From positions 4,725,725-4,789,724 of the forward strand of contig CM034129.1 of NCBI GenBank assembly GCA_019914995.1: DNA of 64,000 bases, read 5' to 3'. The DNA comes from Acanthochlamys bracteata (lineage: Eukaryota; Streptophyta; Magnoliopsida; Pandanales; Velloziaceae). The notes below the pieces were generated by a model. That model made no database searches and had not been told where the DNA came from. It was given only the letters and a program-made list of their open reading frames with translations. Shown piece by piece: positions 1 through 12,530 of the stretch (the first letter of the stretch is position 1; every line of letters starts with the position of its first letter). Both the position numbers and the translations under genes were made by a program.

Positions 1-235
1 TTATAAAACTCTTTAACAGTATGCATTCAGTATGGTGCATACATGGTTATTCCTATGAGTTCACATTATTTACTTTGCGTGAGCTAAAAGCTTCTGGTCC
101 GTTTCTGTGCATTACCTGAGACTTTTTCTCTCCATTATTTGCTGTTTTTTCACTATCTAACACAGCTATTTATATATTTAACAACTTTTCAGTGGTTTTC
201 TGTTAATATTTTGTGTATCTTTTACTGCTTACCAG

Positions 236-3200
236 AGGGATAAAAATGAAGAAGCATTACGTTTGGCGATGCTGTCAGCAGAGAAGCCTCATTTTTCTCA
301 CTGTTTGGAGTGGCTTCTGTTTACAGTTTTTGATGCAGAAATATCAAGGTAATTTTGTTAATAACTACAGTTTTTGTTCTTTTAAATAGAAAGTTTCTTA
401 GGTTCTTGTTACATGCACTGTTATTATAAATCATGTATCAACGTTGAAGATATCAAACTTTGAGCAAATCAAACTAAGAAAACCCCAAAAGGGGAATAAA
501 AGAACTATTGCTAGTCATTCGCTTTGCTCGATTTGCAGATGCACTATTTGTTTCCCATGTTGGAACTATTCAGGTTTTAAAGAACCACAACAGTGATATA
601 TGAGTTGGAGGCTTTCTCTTTGTCATGTGGGGACAAGAATGACTGAGTTAGGATCCTTGAGCTTCTTTCCTGGAATTTTCATATTGATTGATATTTTGCT
701 TATGAATCTATTATCTAGGATGTCGTGTTTTTGCCCTTGGCTTATTCTTATATTTTGTTCGCAAAGCTCCTCCATCTTTAATGGTATGCTTATTGCAAGG
801 TGGCCAAGGCAACGGCCAGTATGCTTAGAGCTTACGTTTTTGATATATACAAGATAGTTGTTAATATCTGCGGTTGTATATGGTATAGAATTTAACTCAT
901 CTAGTTGGAACCATCCATAATTGGAATGAGGCTGGCATGTCTGTATCCTATCTGACACTATTGATTTTTCTATCCAGGCAAACTATAAGCAAGAACCAGA
1001 TCTCAGCTTCAACAAAGCCTTCAGGCTCATCACTTTTGGAGAAAACCTGCAGTTTGATAAGAAATTTTGCAGAATACCTAGATGTGGTTGTAAGTGTTGC
1101 TAGGAAGACTGATGGCCGGCATTGGGCAGATCTATTTGCGGCTGCTGGAAGATCAACTGAGTACATCCTTGAATTATTTTGTAGATATGAACAGAAATCT
1201 TTGGTTTTTTGGGTGCTTGGGCTCATTTTTTATGAGTAGTTCTATGTTGTGTGGATTCATCTTGTTCCACGCTATATTCATAATGAAGTGCCATTGTTTG
1301 CTTCTTTGTTGAGGTTACCATACATGAAAATTTTAGGAATGCTAGTAATGACTACTTGACAAAGGAATGTATTTTCAGTGGGAGTTCATTATAGGTTTCT
1401 AGGAAATGTTCCTTTAAATTGAAAAAATTGTTTTATCATGTATGCTGCAATGAATGAACTATTTAGTGGATTAGATGAATTCAGACATTTAACATACTTA
1501 GGTAAATACAAACTTTTTGATCAAATTTGGAACCTGAAGGGAGTTGATTGGTTCATAGCATAGAGGTTGGTTGTGGTAGTTGCTGTAGTTCCATTCTTTA
1601 TCTTTAGGCTCCATGTAGCCCGCCAACCATATTGTCCCTGCCTGATAGTTTGGATTCACTGGTTATTGCTGTGAGAATTGCTTCATCCTATGTGTAGACT
1701 TGCTCATCGTTTGCCAAAATCCTTTTAATTCGAAATTAATAGATTTCCATTTCAAGGCTATTTGAGGAATGCTTTCAGCGAAGATGGTACAGAAGTGCTG
1801 CATGTTATATACTGGTACAGCTTCTAGCCTCATTTTCTTTTAATAAAATGATGTTGCAATTAGGCATTTCCTCATGAATAGCACATTGTCCTTTTTCTAT
1901 CTTTTCTTTTTTTCCTTAGCTGACAGAAATAACTGCATACTGACTATGAAATTTATCCTTCTCTAATTTTTTCTTATTTTTCCTTACCTATTCTTTCTAA
2001 TGTTCGCGTATTTCCAGTTTTGGGAGAAATTATTGACCATCTGTTGCATCTAATTTTTGCTTATAAGGAAGCTTCTTTATCTTCATTTGCTAGGTGGTCT
2101 TTTTTCTTAGACTAACAGCTAGGCTTGAGTGCTTCTTTTGATTTGTGCTGTTTTCGTTATTGGAGGAAGTGTTCTATTTTGTCCTTCTTTTCCCCCTTCT
2201 TTTTTTTTTTTTTTTTTTTTTTTTTGTTTGGGGGGGGGGTGGGTGAGGGAGGAGGCGGGCACACTCAGTTCTGTGACTTATGTCCACATCTTAAGTAAGT
2301 GTATATATCACATTCAAGATCTTCTAATAGGGCCGTATAGGTACTCATACTTGGTCCAAATCTATAACATTTAGGCATGTTTCAGTTGCTTGGAAGTGAG
2401 TTCTTAGAAAGTGAATTTTGAGAAGTGAGTTCTATGAGAAGTTGGTTGGAAACGTGAATTCAGCTTTTGTATATCAGTTGTATTTGGAAGTGGTCTGGAA
2501 GTGTTTGTTTTTGTGAGTGAGGAAGTGGATTTGGAAGTGAGTTGGAAGTGGATTTAAAAAGTGAGTTCACTTAGGCGAAACTGAAATACGGGAAGCGACT
2601 CCGAACTAACTTTTTGGCAGGAAAAGTGAGTTCGGAGCAACTGACTTGCCCTTAGTCAAACTTTCTTTTTTCCTTTTTTCTACTTTAGAAATCACCTTTG
2701 ACTTTTGGATATCTTTGTCCTTGAAATAATACTGGTATGATAAATAGTAAGCCAATATGATTGCGTTTAATTCTTTTCATCGTTCTTGGGAGCTTTGGAT
2801 TGTTGTTGGTCTTCTCCACTAATAAATCTTGAACTTGTTTAAAGATTTTTTTTAAAAAAAAGGCTGTTCGTTGCCTTTTGCTAGTCATAGAACATAAGTG
2901 ACTTGATCTACGAAGAACTACCAAGTAATGTTCTGACACTGTAAATTATTAAAATTTAGGTGATCGCTAAGCTTGAAGGTCCTGCTGTTAGTCAGTATTG
3001 TGCCCTCCGCTTATTACAAGTAAGATATTGCTCTGGAGAGTCTTGATCTTTCGTATGATTTCCTGATTATGTAATTGTGTAACAATGCCAAGTAATCTAG
3101 ATTACTGATTATAACAATATCTTGCAGGCTACTCTTGATGAAGCACTATATGAGCTTGCTGGGGAGCTGGTACAGAGATACCTTATCTTATGTTTTTCTC

Positions 3201-5698
3201 TATATTGTATACAGTTATATTGAAATTATAATCAAGTGCTTTTTTTTTTAAATTCCAGGTCCGTTTCTTGCTGCGATCTGGGAGAGAATATGACAATCCT
3301 ACTGCAGAAGCTGATAAGCTGTCTCCTAGAATTCTGGGTTACTTTCTTTTTCGCTCAACTTCCAAGAAACAATCTAGCGACCTGAAAAGGTTAGGAATAG
3401 GATTGTGTTACTCTCGAGTTTCGTGTATTATTATCATCTCTATAAGATTGTTTTATGTTCATTTTGTTGTTCTGGCAGTGCATCTTTTAAAGAACTTAGT
3501 GCCCACGTGGCTTCCGTCAAAAACATTTTGGAGAGCCATGCTAGCTATTTAATGTCTGGAAAGGAACTCTCAAAGCTTGTTGCATTTGTGAAAGGCACAC
3601 AGTTTGATCTTGTGGTAATGAAACTTTCATACGTAACTTTCCTTATGCAATCATTTGGAGTCAAGAGATAAAGGTGTGTGTGCCCTTCTGTAGGAATTTC
3701 TCGAGAGGGAAAGACTGGGATGTGCCCGCTTGGATAACTTCGCATCAGGACTTGAACTGATTGGTCAAAAGGTACCTTACTGTCCTAATTACCTACATTT
3801 TCTAGATGAAATTAGTTGTATACGCACATGGCAGTTGCTGAGTTGTTTTCCATATTGGAGTTGCACCTTTTTCTGTCCTGTACAATTTAGGCCATGCTAA
3901 TAACACTACTAGCTTAAAATAGGAAAGGACAATGATTTCTTTCGGTTGCTCGGGGAACTTGCAACAACTTCAATGCAATCTATATAGGTTACTCTATATG
4001 CTTTAATACAATAGCCATTGTACTTCCTTTTCGTACTTTCTGTCTGATACATTGCTTTCCAGTCATTAGTCATTCTTGTCAAGTGTGTAAACAGTCCCTA
4101 TAAAGTTGTTTGGTTTAGGTTTGTCGGTATGAACTTAAACCTAAGCGAATGAGCCTAGTTGAACTGCATATTTCGTCAATATATTAGGTACAAACCCCAA
4201 ATTCTAAATCCAACCCTTGTCATTGTTCTACTATATTTTTCCCATGGTCAGCTTAAATATGAGAGTAATGCTAGTAATATATTTCTGCAGTTCAACGACT
4301 TCTTATTCTGTTACATTATCATTAATTATTGATGCCATATATTATCTCTCTGATGCAGCTTCAAATGGGTACTCTTCAGAGCCGATTGGATGCTGAGTTT
4401 CTTCTTGCACATATGTGTTCTGTCAAATTCAAGGAATGGATTGTCGTCTTGGCTACGCTACTGAGGCGTACAGAGGTATTGCTTTCATATCTAGGCATAT
4501 GAATTTTGGTCAGTCTGTATCAGTGTACATAGCTCAAAATTTATGCAGTCGTTTTAATTATATTCCAGCTAATTGAGTATACTGATCTGTTTAGCTTTTA
4601 TGATCTCATCATTAAGCAAACCTTTTTGCTTCTACTTCATTGAAACAGAATTTTGGTTCTAGCATGAATATGAAGTTAACAGACTGAAGATGAATAGTAG
4701 TAATAGTTCCTTTGAAAGGTTTGAATAACTTTATTCCATAGTATTAAAATTTTGGAGGTTAGCTCCATCTATGTGGATGCCGGTTCCACATTTGGTCTTT
4801 TTGTGACGCTTTTTCATTTGAGTACATAGCAGCCTCATAAATCCTTCTCAAGCAAAATATATTTTCAATTGTAAGCTATTCTTATATCTTTCATAATAGA
4901 GTATAAGAGCGTTTTTAATCTATGGATGATGTCTACTTTGATCATAGCGTAATTTACAATTAGAATGAACCTTTTTCTCTTGTTTACTAAGATTTTGCAC
5001 CTGATTTGATTTCTTTGAGTGTCACTAGCGCTGACTGAACTGTAACTGCTAGCTAAAAGCAATTTTGTAATAAGTTCTTTTTGTTCATTCAACATTTCAT
5101 ACTGCAGTTGGCCTATTGTTTAGTTTGTCTGAAAGGATTGATTGTTCATTTGAAAGAAGAAATATCATGGATAGACTGGTTGTTCCATTTTTGTGGGTTT
5201 AACGTCTATGAGGTAGCCGGTGGAGAGATGGGTCTAGAGTGAGAGTATAGTAATCTTTCTCCTAAATTGTGTAGCCCCATCATGAAGTGTTAGTGCAATA
5301 TATATCACTGTAGCTTTATGAGACACATCTAGGAGCAGTGTTTAAGCATGCCTTTCTTTGTTTATGATACAAGTCTATAAGTCCTGCTATACGTTGATTT
5401 ACTATTTTGGCTTTCTGCATCTCTTTTTGGCTAATTATGTGTGTACCAGGTATTATTTGATCTCTTCCGACATGATTTGAGGCTATGGAGAGCTTACAGT
5501 GCTACTCTTCAAGTATGTAAATGCTCTTGAAAGTTATTAAGTTGTTACCATTTTGTTTGGCATCTCACATGTATGTTCAATATCTCCCACACTCAGTCAC
5601 ATTCAGCTTTCGAGGAATATCTTGATCTGCTCAATGCCTTGGAGGAGCAGCTTTCCTCTGCTTCTGATAGAAATGGACAAAGAGTAACCAACTCCTGA
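236..5698 (+). CDS. RIC1: RIC1-like Rab GEF subunit, C-terminal part (5' end outside window)
   Basis: The last 360 codons lie in 11 exons: 236-348, 978-1160, 1757-1814, 2960-3019, 3128-3169, 3259-3389, 3479-3614, 3694-3771, 4359-4475, 5450-5512 and 5597-5698 (TGA). All introns are GT-AG and every junction keeps frame. The protein matches the conserved RIC1 C-terminal domain: LSAEKPHFSHCLEWLLFTV in the first exon, then ARKTDGRHWADLF, LLQATLDEALYELAGELVRF and a final segment around LFRHDLRLWRAY. In animals and yeast, RIC1 pairs with RGP1 as the exchange factor for Rab6/Ypt6 at the Golgi; plant copies are annotated by homology only. The N-terminal WD40/quinoprotein-like part lies left of the window, and bases 1-235 read as the preceding intron. 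The family is usually about 1,100 residues, so roughly a third is visible. Intron 1820-2955 carries a MITE. Confidence 0.93.
2374..2651. mobile_element. Tourist-like (PIF/Harbinger) MITE in RIC1 intron
   Basis: A 278-bp non-coding element is flanked by TTA on both sides (2371-2373 and 2652-2654), the target-site duplication typical of PIF/Harbinger elements. Its ends form imperfect inverted repeats: the left end reads GGCATGTTTCAGTTGCTTGG and the right end, reverse-complemented, reads GGGCAAGTCAGTTGCTCCG. CAGTTGCT is shared exactly, followed by a matching GAA. The interior is a degenerate GGAAGTG/GTGAGTT minisatellite with no coding capacity. Superfamily assignment is inferred from TSD and terminal motif only. 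Confidence 0.6.
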
Positions 5699-6802
5699 GA
5701 GTCTTGAATTTCATTCTTTTAATTGGCTTAACCTCCTCTGGTCGCAGGGTTATTGCTTTATTTAATATATTCATGTTGAGGAGGTAAAGGAACCTATCTT
5801 CTAGAAAGCAAGTACCTCATTGTAAAATTGTAAATAGCCACATTCAAGTGTACAGAATGCAGTTTTTCATTGTTAACAAATAATTGTTCGGGTCTAGCAA
5901 TTATGTATCCAAAGCAGGAAGGAATAGCAAGGTTTTTTCTCCAGGAAGCTTCTAAATGGTTTTTTAGTGCTGTAGACAACATCCCATGATAGATTGCTGC
6001 CATGGAGGTAGGGTTTCTTCTGGTGGAACTTTGAGCACATTCCATGCAGCTTGTAGACTTGTAATCATTATTTTCTTTAGAGGAACTTGTGGCTATGATA
6101 CAAAATGCTTCGCATAGAATCTGAAGATGTGCAACTTAAAGGTGCTGTATGAAAAGCAGGCATTTGATGAACAAAACATTAGCAACTTCTATTTGTAACT
6201 CTTGAGTATGCACAACTCTGAACTTAGCTAGCTATCTGGGGCTTTTGCTTGCAACTGTGATTACTTTTTTGAGGGGGTTGCAGATTTGGAGGTTGATGTA
6301 TTCAGTGTTATGGTGCTGAGATTAGCTGCATATTTTTGTAATGAAGCTCTGCAAGGAACAAAAACTGCCTCTGTATATCCGGAAGCAACTAAAGCTAATT
6401 CACAAGTTTGTCACTGATTAAGTGATAATAGTTTCTCTCTTGATAGTGTTAGGTTTTGTTGGGAATTTTGGTAGTGTGAACTGCCTGTATCAAATTCAAT
6501 TTGAGAGTGATTTTTTTGCTTGTTTCCCACGATCTTAAGTACTTACTTTTCTACGCCTTAGTTATAACGCACTATTTTCAAACTTAATTTTGGCTACACT
6601 TCCTCTGCTGGTGGTTCTTAGTAGATCAGTGTTTGAATGGATTCTTAGTTAAATGTTGCTCCATGCTATTCCTCATATGCTTGCTTTTATCTGAATAGAG
6701 CAAGCTTAACTTAAGCTCGTCTCTTGCAGTTTACCACTTTGGTCGCTCCATTATATGTTTGGAAGAGGCAAATTATTTAACATTTTATTTATTATACTTT
6801 GA
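5699..6802. other. RIC1 3' UTR and flank
   Basis: About 1.1 kb after the RIC1 stop with no convincing open frame. The first several hundred bases are probably 3' UTR. No canonical AATAAA is placed well enough to call the cleavage site. Confidence 0.5.
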
Positions 6803-7013
6803 GCGTGTTTGTTTACACCATAAATTTTATTGTTTTGAAACTCATTTTTAATATAAAATTTTAAAATAAATTTTTTGTATCAATTTTTAAAATTTTTTTA
6901 TTAATACAAAATTAATATAAAAATTTATTTTTTATTAAATTTGTTTAATTTTAAATTTAATATTTTAAACTTATTTTTTAAAATTTAAATTTAGTTCAAA
7001 ATAAACACACCTT
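6803..7013. mobile_element. AT-rich MITE-like element
   Basis: An almost purely A/T stretch is bounded by facing ends GCGTGTTTGTTTA (left, 6803-6815) and, reverse-complemented, AAGGTGTGTTTATTTT (right). It resembles 32677-32917 in ends and composition. No clear target-site duplication was found, so the class is open. Confidence 0.4.
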
Positions 7014-8191
7014 TAGCGATGGAATCATATACGCATCTCCGGGTTTAGGATTAGCATTTGAAGAGATGAAGGTTGACTTTAGATTTAAGAGCAGCATGAA
7101 TTAGGCTTAAATTTGATGTAAGAGTTACAATTATTACTTTTGATGTTTGTTTTATTATCCGTTAGTAAACCTATCTTCAATAAGAATAATTATAATGAAC
7201 TTATATTAATTACAAACATGATGCATTTACTTTCATGTTGTGTATTCGTTTTGAAAATTTTCTCTTTGGGCCCCACTCATTGCCCGTGAATCCACGTTTC
7301 CACCCGCCAATTCAATTTTTTAATTCCTAAAAGAAAAATCATTCTTTAATTAATTTAATTTATGTCCTTTTTCTACTTCTAAAGTTCTAATCTGTTATTC
7401 GAATCTAATTCTAGGGTTTCAAATTCAATCGGCTTTCTCTGGAGGAACACGTATCACTATCGCAGTCTGTTTACATTTCTCTGCCCCTCTCTAGCCATCC
7501 CTCTCACCTAATCTTACTATTCCCTCCCTCCTTCTCTTTTGGCGCTACAGCTGTTTGAACTCTGAACACAATAAGGTAGGTTGTTGAATCTCTTCGAAGG
7601 TTAGCTGTTCTTTCTTGATTAAGGATTTATTTTTCCCCTTGTATTTGAATCTTTTTTGCTGTTTTTCGTTAGTTCTCTGGCTTATTGTGGACATCTGATT
7701 TGATTGCTCTCAGTTTTGTTGCTCTGAAAAATTGTTTTTGTCCTAATGTATGGTGGTTTTGTGGAGAAGGAAATGAACCAGCTTGGTGATTTGGTGTTTA
7801 GATTTCTAGCTGTTGCTACTCCGTTTACAAAACTTTTACTTTTTGGTATTTTCGTTGTGTAATCAATTTTTGCTGGATGGTTTCTTAGACCTGATGTTAG
7901 ATATTTTGTAGAGAACATGGAAAGGAATTAAAATTTTCGCAGTGAGGGTTATGAATAAGGTTATCTGATACATTTTCATCCAACGCCTGACTATATTCTT
8001 CTTTAGGATGGATTTCTAAATCTCTGATATTTTCTACAGGTATATCCAAATCAATCTTGTTGAGAGTAAATTAGATTATATCGGGGTCTCTCAGCTAAAT
8101 GTTTTGACAGTGATGAAAATCAACATTCTACTGTATGTCCGGGTTCTGTCATTCATAGATAGGGGAAATACTCTTTACTTTGAAACATAAG
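7014..8191 (+). promoter_or_regulatory. PP2C promoter and 5' leader with a 5' UTR intron
   Basis: Upstream region of the PP2C gene. A C/T-rich leader around 7430-7575 ends in a donor (AATAAG|GTAGG, donor at 7576). A good acceptor (TTTCTACAG|G) ends at 8039, so 7576-8039 is likely a 5' UTR intron and 8040-8191 the leader exon. An alternative acceptor at about 8006 is possible. The leader exon carries upstream ATGs at 8099 and 8113. Confidence 0.55.
8113..8190 (+). promoter_or_regulatory. uORF (25 codons) ending 1 nt before the PP2C start
   Basis: ATG at 8113 opens a 25-codon frame whose TAA occupies 8188-8190; the main ATG is at 8192. A minimal ATG-TTT-TGA uORF sits at 8099-8107. Both lie in the predicted leader exon, so they would be in the mRNA if the 8039 acceptor is used. 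Repression or reinitiation is inferred. Confidence 0.5.
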
Positions 8192-11100
8192 ATGCCGTCC
8201 ACCTGCTTTCCAAGTCAGAAAGGATTGCAGACATCATCGGAGCTTCTCTTTAACCGTGGGCGAAGACTTTTATCTGGCAACTGCAAAGCTTGGTTATCTG
8301 TATATCCCTACACTGCTGCCAGTGCTATTAGAGACTTTGACAATCTTGACCGTCGAACAGCACTAGCAGTCACCAGTACTCCATCTCGGGCTTTTTGTAG
8401 TAGATTGGCTGTTAGTGTTTGTAACATTTCATCTCTTGGTCATATTGGTAGTCAAATCCTTGAGCCGGCACGATTTTGTCCTACAAGGAACATAATGTCT
8501 ACATGCAGTTATTTATTTGGTAGAGCTGGATTAGATGGCAAGCATATAGAAGTCTCATATAGTACTAGTGTTCATAATTTGAATGTGGCTCGCAGCTCTG
8601 GAATTGACTACAGTTATAAAGGTTTAGATTGCTGCAGAAGAGCTAGTGCAAGCTTGAAAAATCAGGATCCTCGAGGAGGTAACATGGTTTATAGGCTTTT
8701 CTGGTCTGATGCAACTATAAGCGGGTGGCCTGGGTGGGTGTCCAATCCTTTAACAGAGCTGATGAACAGAGGCTTCCACTCATCTTACAGCTTGCAGTCC
8801 TCTACTGGGGCTGCTCCTGATGCCTCCTTTGATGGGAACTCCAGGGAAGTGGAACTGGAGAATTCTGTGATTTCTTCTGACCAGTATGTTTCTGGGACTT
8901 TTATATATATCCATAGACTTAATAATGTTTAGTGTATTGTCTCCAATGTGCTTTTGAAGACCAATGCAATCTTGATCTGTTTTCCACCCCACAAAAATTA
9001 TGATAATTTAAACTGAAGCACTAGAGTAGTAAGAAAAGCATATCTTCACTTCAAAAAATGCTTCAGACATAGCAGCCTTCTCAATTTATTTATTTTAAAA
9101 AAACTGAGTTAACTATAAAATAGTTAATACTGGTCCAAAAAATAGGCTTCTAATGTCTCTTTATTTTTGTTCACTTCGTTGAATACTTTTGACTGATACT
9201 TAGCCTGAAATTTTGCTTAGTATAACACTGTTGTTTGTTTTCTTGAGCAGGAAGATAAATGTTGATAGCACTTTGAAGCTTCTCTCTGGTTCATGTTACT
9301 TGCCACACCCAGATAAGGAGGAAACCGGAGGGGAGGATGCCCATTTCATATGCGTTGAAGAGCAAGCAATTGGTGTGGCTGATGGAGTTGGTGGCTGGGC
9401 GGACCTTGGTGTTGATGCTGGACAATATGCTAGAGAACTCATGTCCAATTCAGTGACTGCTATACAGGATGAACCAAAGCGGTCCATTGATCCAGCGAGG
9501 GTTTTGGAGAAAGCTTACTTACGCACCAAAGCAAGAGGTTCATCAACAGCATGCATCATTGCTCTCACTGATCAGGTTACTGATTAACTTTGCTTTAATA
9601 TATTTTTAATTAGTTGAAACTATACCAAATTATATTCAGAATTTCAGTATCAATTGTTCTTTTTTTAAATAATTTTTAAATAAGCAATTGTGTATCGCTT
9701 TGGAGTTTGATTCTTGGATTCAGAATATCAAAACAGTATCATGTCTCTACAGCTTAGATGATTGTTTGGCAAAGTCACGGATTGTTATGCCTTTGTGGAG
9801 TTATTGGGTCTCTGTTTAATGAACAAAATTATTGATGACTATTGAAATGGGCGAAGTGGATTACATTTAGTTAACCAGCAAAATTAATTATGGAATGTAT
9901 AACTACAACTGAATATATTTTAGGATTGAAGATGCAATGTGAAACCATTGTACATCTGCCTTACATGTCCTAGTATTTCATTCGTGTCATTGTTTCCCAT
10001 CTTTTCACCAAACATCCGAAGGGCTTCGTATGACTTACCTTATATCAGCAATCAAAATGCTTTTACATGCCATTGTGAAGTAGATACTCTAAAGTTTCGA
10101 AGTTGTTTTTCTTACATGGAGTAATGAAAAAAAAAAAGACTTGATTTACTTGTTTGATGTAACTAGAAACATTTTTTGTTGGGCTGGATTCTGGAGACCA
10201 ATCAACCAAAGGAAAGTCTTGTAATTGCAATTATATAATTTGAAAGAAATGATGGTTCATAGTTACACCTAGTTAGACTTGAAGAACAGTGTAATACATA
10301 CCTGGCATTGGAATTTTGATCAGATGCATGTTCATGTTAAGATAATGTTGCCGCATGATAAACATCTTTTGTATATACTAGAGTTAGCATGCTTTTACAT
10401 GCATATGGTCTGTAAATCTCAGTAAATAACTCATCTGCCTCGATGTTGCAAGTGTATTATGATTAGATGCGTATGGTTGCTGAAGCATCTATTTACATAA
10501 TTAGTATACATGAAACAGAAGGAAATTGAAACACATTCTTTTAGTGCTTACTGACTGTGTTCTGTTTGTGTATTTATATTCTTTGTTTCATTATTTCTTG
10601 CAGGGTATTCATGCCATCAACCTTGGTGACAGCGGCTTTCTAGTTGTACGAGGAGGAAGCACCGTGTTTCGGTCACCTGTGCAGCAACATGATTTCAATT
10701 TTACTTACCAGCTTGAGAGTGGTAATGGTAGTGATCTTCCTAGTTCTGGTCAGGTGAGCCGGTGCTGAGTGCTTCCTTTTTTAGTTGTAGTAATATTTTA
10801 AGCGTGTTGTTCTTTGCTTGTGCCGAAGTCCAAAATATGCAATTCTAGTCCGGTGTCATTTATGACAACATATGCAATAGTTCCTAGTTCCCTGGCATTA
10901 ATTTAATTTAGAATACGAAAGATGTTGTAGTTTGTGATGGTGAAGAGATCTTTTATGTGAACAAACTGTAGATGAATAAAGACCTAAAATGGTTGTGCTG
11001 CCTGATAATAAGCTTCTGCCTCTCAAATAAAAGGCTAATCACTTTTTAAGCACAAACTAATTTATATGTTGGGTATGCCTTCTTATGCTTGGTAACATGT

Positions 11101-11416
11101 CTTCTCTTATGGCCAAAAACAGGTGTTTAATTTTCCTGTTGCATCTGGGGATGTGATAATTGCCGGAACAGATGGACTTTTTGATAATCTGTACGACAAT
11201 GAGGTTACGGCTGTGGTAGTCAATGCTATTAGAGCTGGATGGGGACCGCAGGTGGCGGCTCAGAAAGTAGCTGCACTAGCACGTCAAAGAGCTATGGATA
11301 GGAGCAGGCAGACACCATTCTCAGCAGCTGCCCAAGATGCTGGTTATCGATACTATGGAGGCAAGCTTGATGATATAACTGTTGTGGTCGCATACATTAC
11401 TGGGTCAATGCCCTGA
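8192..11416 (+). CDS. Protein phosphatase 2C, PP2C55/PP2C80-like
   Basis: Four coding exons (8192-8883, 9251-9575, 10604-10753, 11123-11416) give 486 residues. ATG 8192 is used because the frame just upstream opens only with TTG. The first ~230 residues are poorly conserved and rich in Ser, Arg and Cys, like an organelle-targeting or regulatory region. The C-terminal ~255 residues are a compact PP2C/SpoIIE-like phosphatase domain: GGEDAHF (metal-binding Asp near residue 260), [38 protein letters not shown] and [12 protein letters not shown]. This matches the plant clade of Arabidopsis PP2C 55 (At4g16580) and PP2C 80, Mg/Mn-dependent Ser/Thr phosphatases distinct from clade A ABA co-receptors. 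Substrate is unknown; localisation is inferred. Confidence 0.92.
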
Positions 11417-12530
11417 TATGATGCAACATACATAGGAATTATCTTCTGTACATAGACCGTACTCATAAGCAACCAATTGTTTAGAAGTTGACTTCTGTCG
11501 TCCAAATGGACATTTAAGTGATATTTAAAGTTTGTTTGGAGTTGCTTGAATGCAAGAAGTACCTTTGATTTCACATTCCTTCAGCATTAGGTTGGACCTT
11601 AGCTGATTCCTCATGATACTCGACTCCGTTTGCATTTCTTGTTGGTTAATTACTTACCTGTGCTGATCATTTCTGCAGTTCAGAAAGAAACTGCGGATTA
11701 CGATGGAGAAAATTGACAGTGACTTTTGTTAGCTGCAGACTTTGAGGCAGCAGCCCAGCCAGTTGTCAAAGGTACCAAGAGTAGAAAGTGGAAGCTGCGA
11801 GTATGTACCGCAGAGCTAGAAGAATCACAACTCCTGTAATCTGTACATTTCAGGAAGTTACAACATCTCTGAACAGAAGCCAATTGGCTTTGGAGACCAT
11901 TGTTTTGTAATACAACGTGCGGTCAATCTGTCACACAAAATCCAACAGTGGAGCGAGAGACCGTCCCAGATTTCGGTCCAGCTAACCTATCCATATAAGG
12001 CTTCCAAGTAGCCATCACCTTCTTCCGCTGCCACGAGTCCAAAAAAGAAAAGTGGGACAAAACCCTAACAGAAAGCCTCATCAGCAGCAGCTGCGTTGGC
12101 TTTAAGAGCGAAGACAAAAGCAGAAAAATAACTAATCGCAAATTTCCTTTTCTAATACTATAAACTGCAACTTCTCTAGCTGGTGCTACGTGGACTTTAT
12201 CCAACAATCAACCAGCACTCTATCTGACTTGCGCACAGATCTACTTCCTTCGCTTGCTAGCGCGCTCGGGCAGCAGCATAGAGAGCTGCAAAGAACGAAA
12301 AGGGGCAGGCCCACTCTTCGAGTCTTCCACATCAAATCCACTAGATCCACTTGGAATCCCCAGCAGCTCTTCCCCCAAATATAACGCAACGACAAACGGC
12401 AACAACGCAGCACACACAAACAGAAATCGCGCGAAACATTACATTATATCAAAATAATAATCGACTCTTCTTCTACTTCTTCTTCGTTTGCTCTGCTTTG
12501 TTTTTATTGTTGAATTAAGTAATCGTTGCG
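11417..12530 (+). promoter_or_regulatory. PP2C 3' UTR, then bZIP promoter and leader
   Basis: The first few hundred bases are PP2C 3' UTR. The rest is upstream of the bZIP gene. A telo-box (AAACCCTAA) lies at 12060-12068; such motifs are common near the start sites of plant growth-related genes. A pyrimidine-rich leader (TCTTCTTCTACTTCTTCTTC-like) runs just ahead of the ATG at 12531. No clear TATA box was identified. Confidence 0.45.

Noticed and set aside
2200..2239. Long T run followed by a G run
   Set aside because: Homopolymer in an intron; probably simple slippage and possibly sequencing uncertainty.
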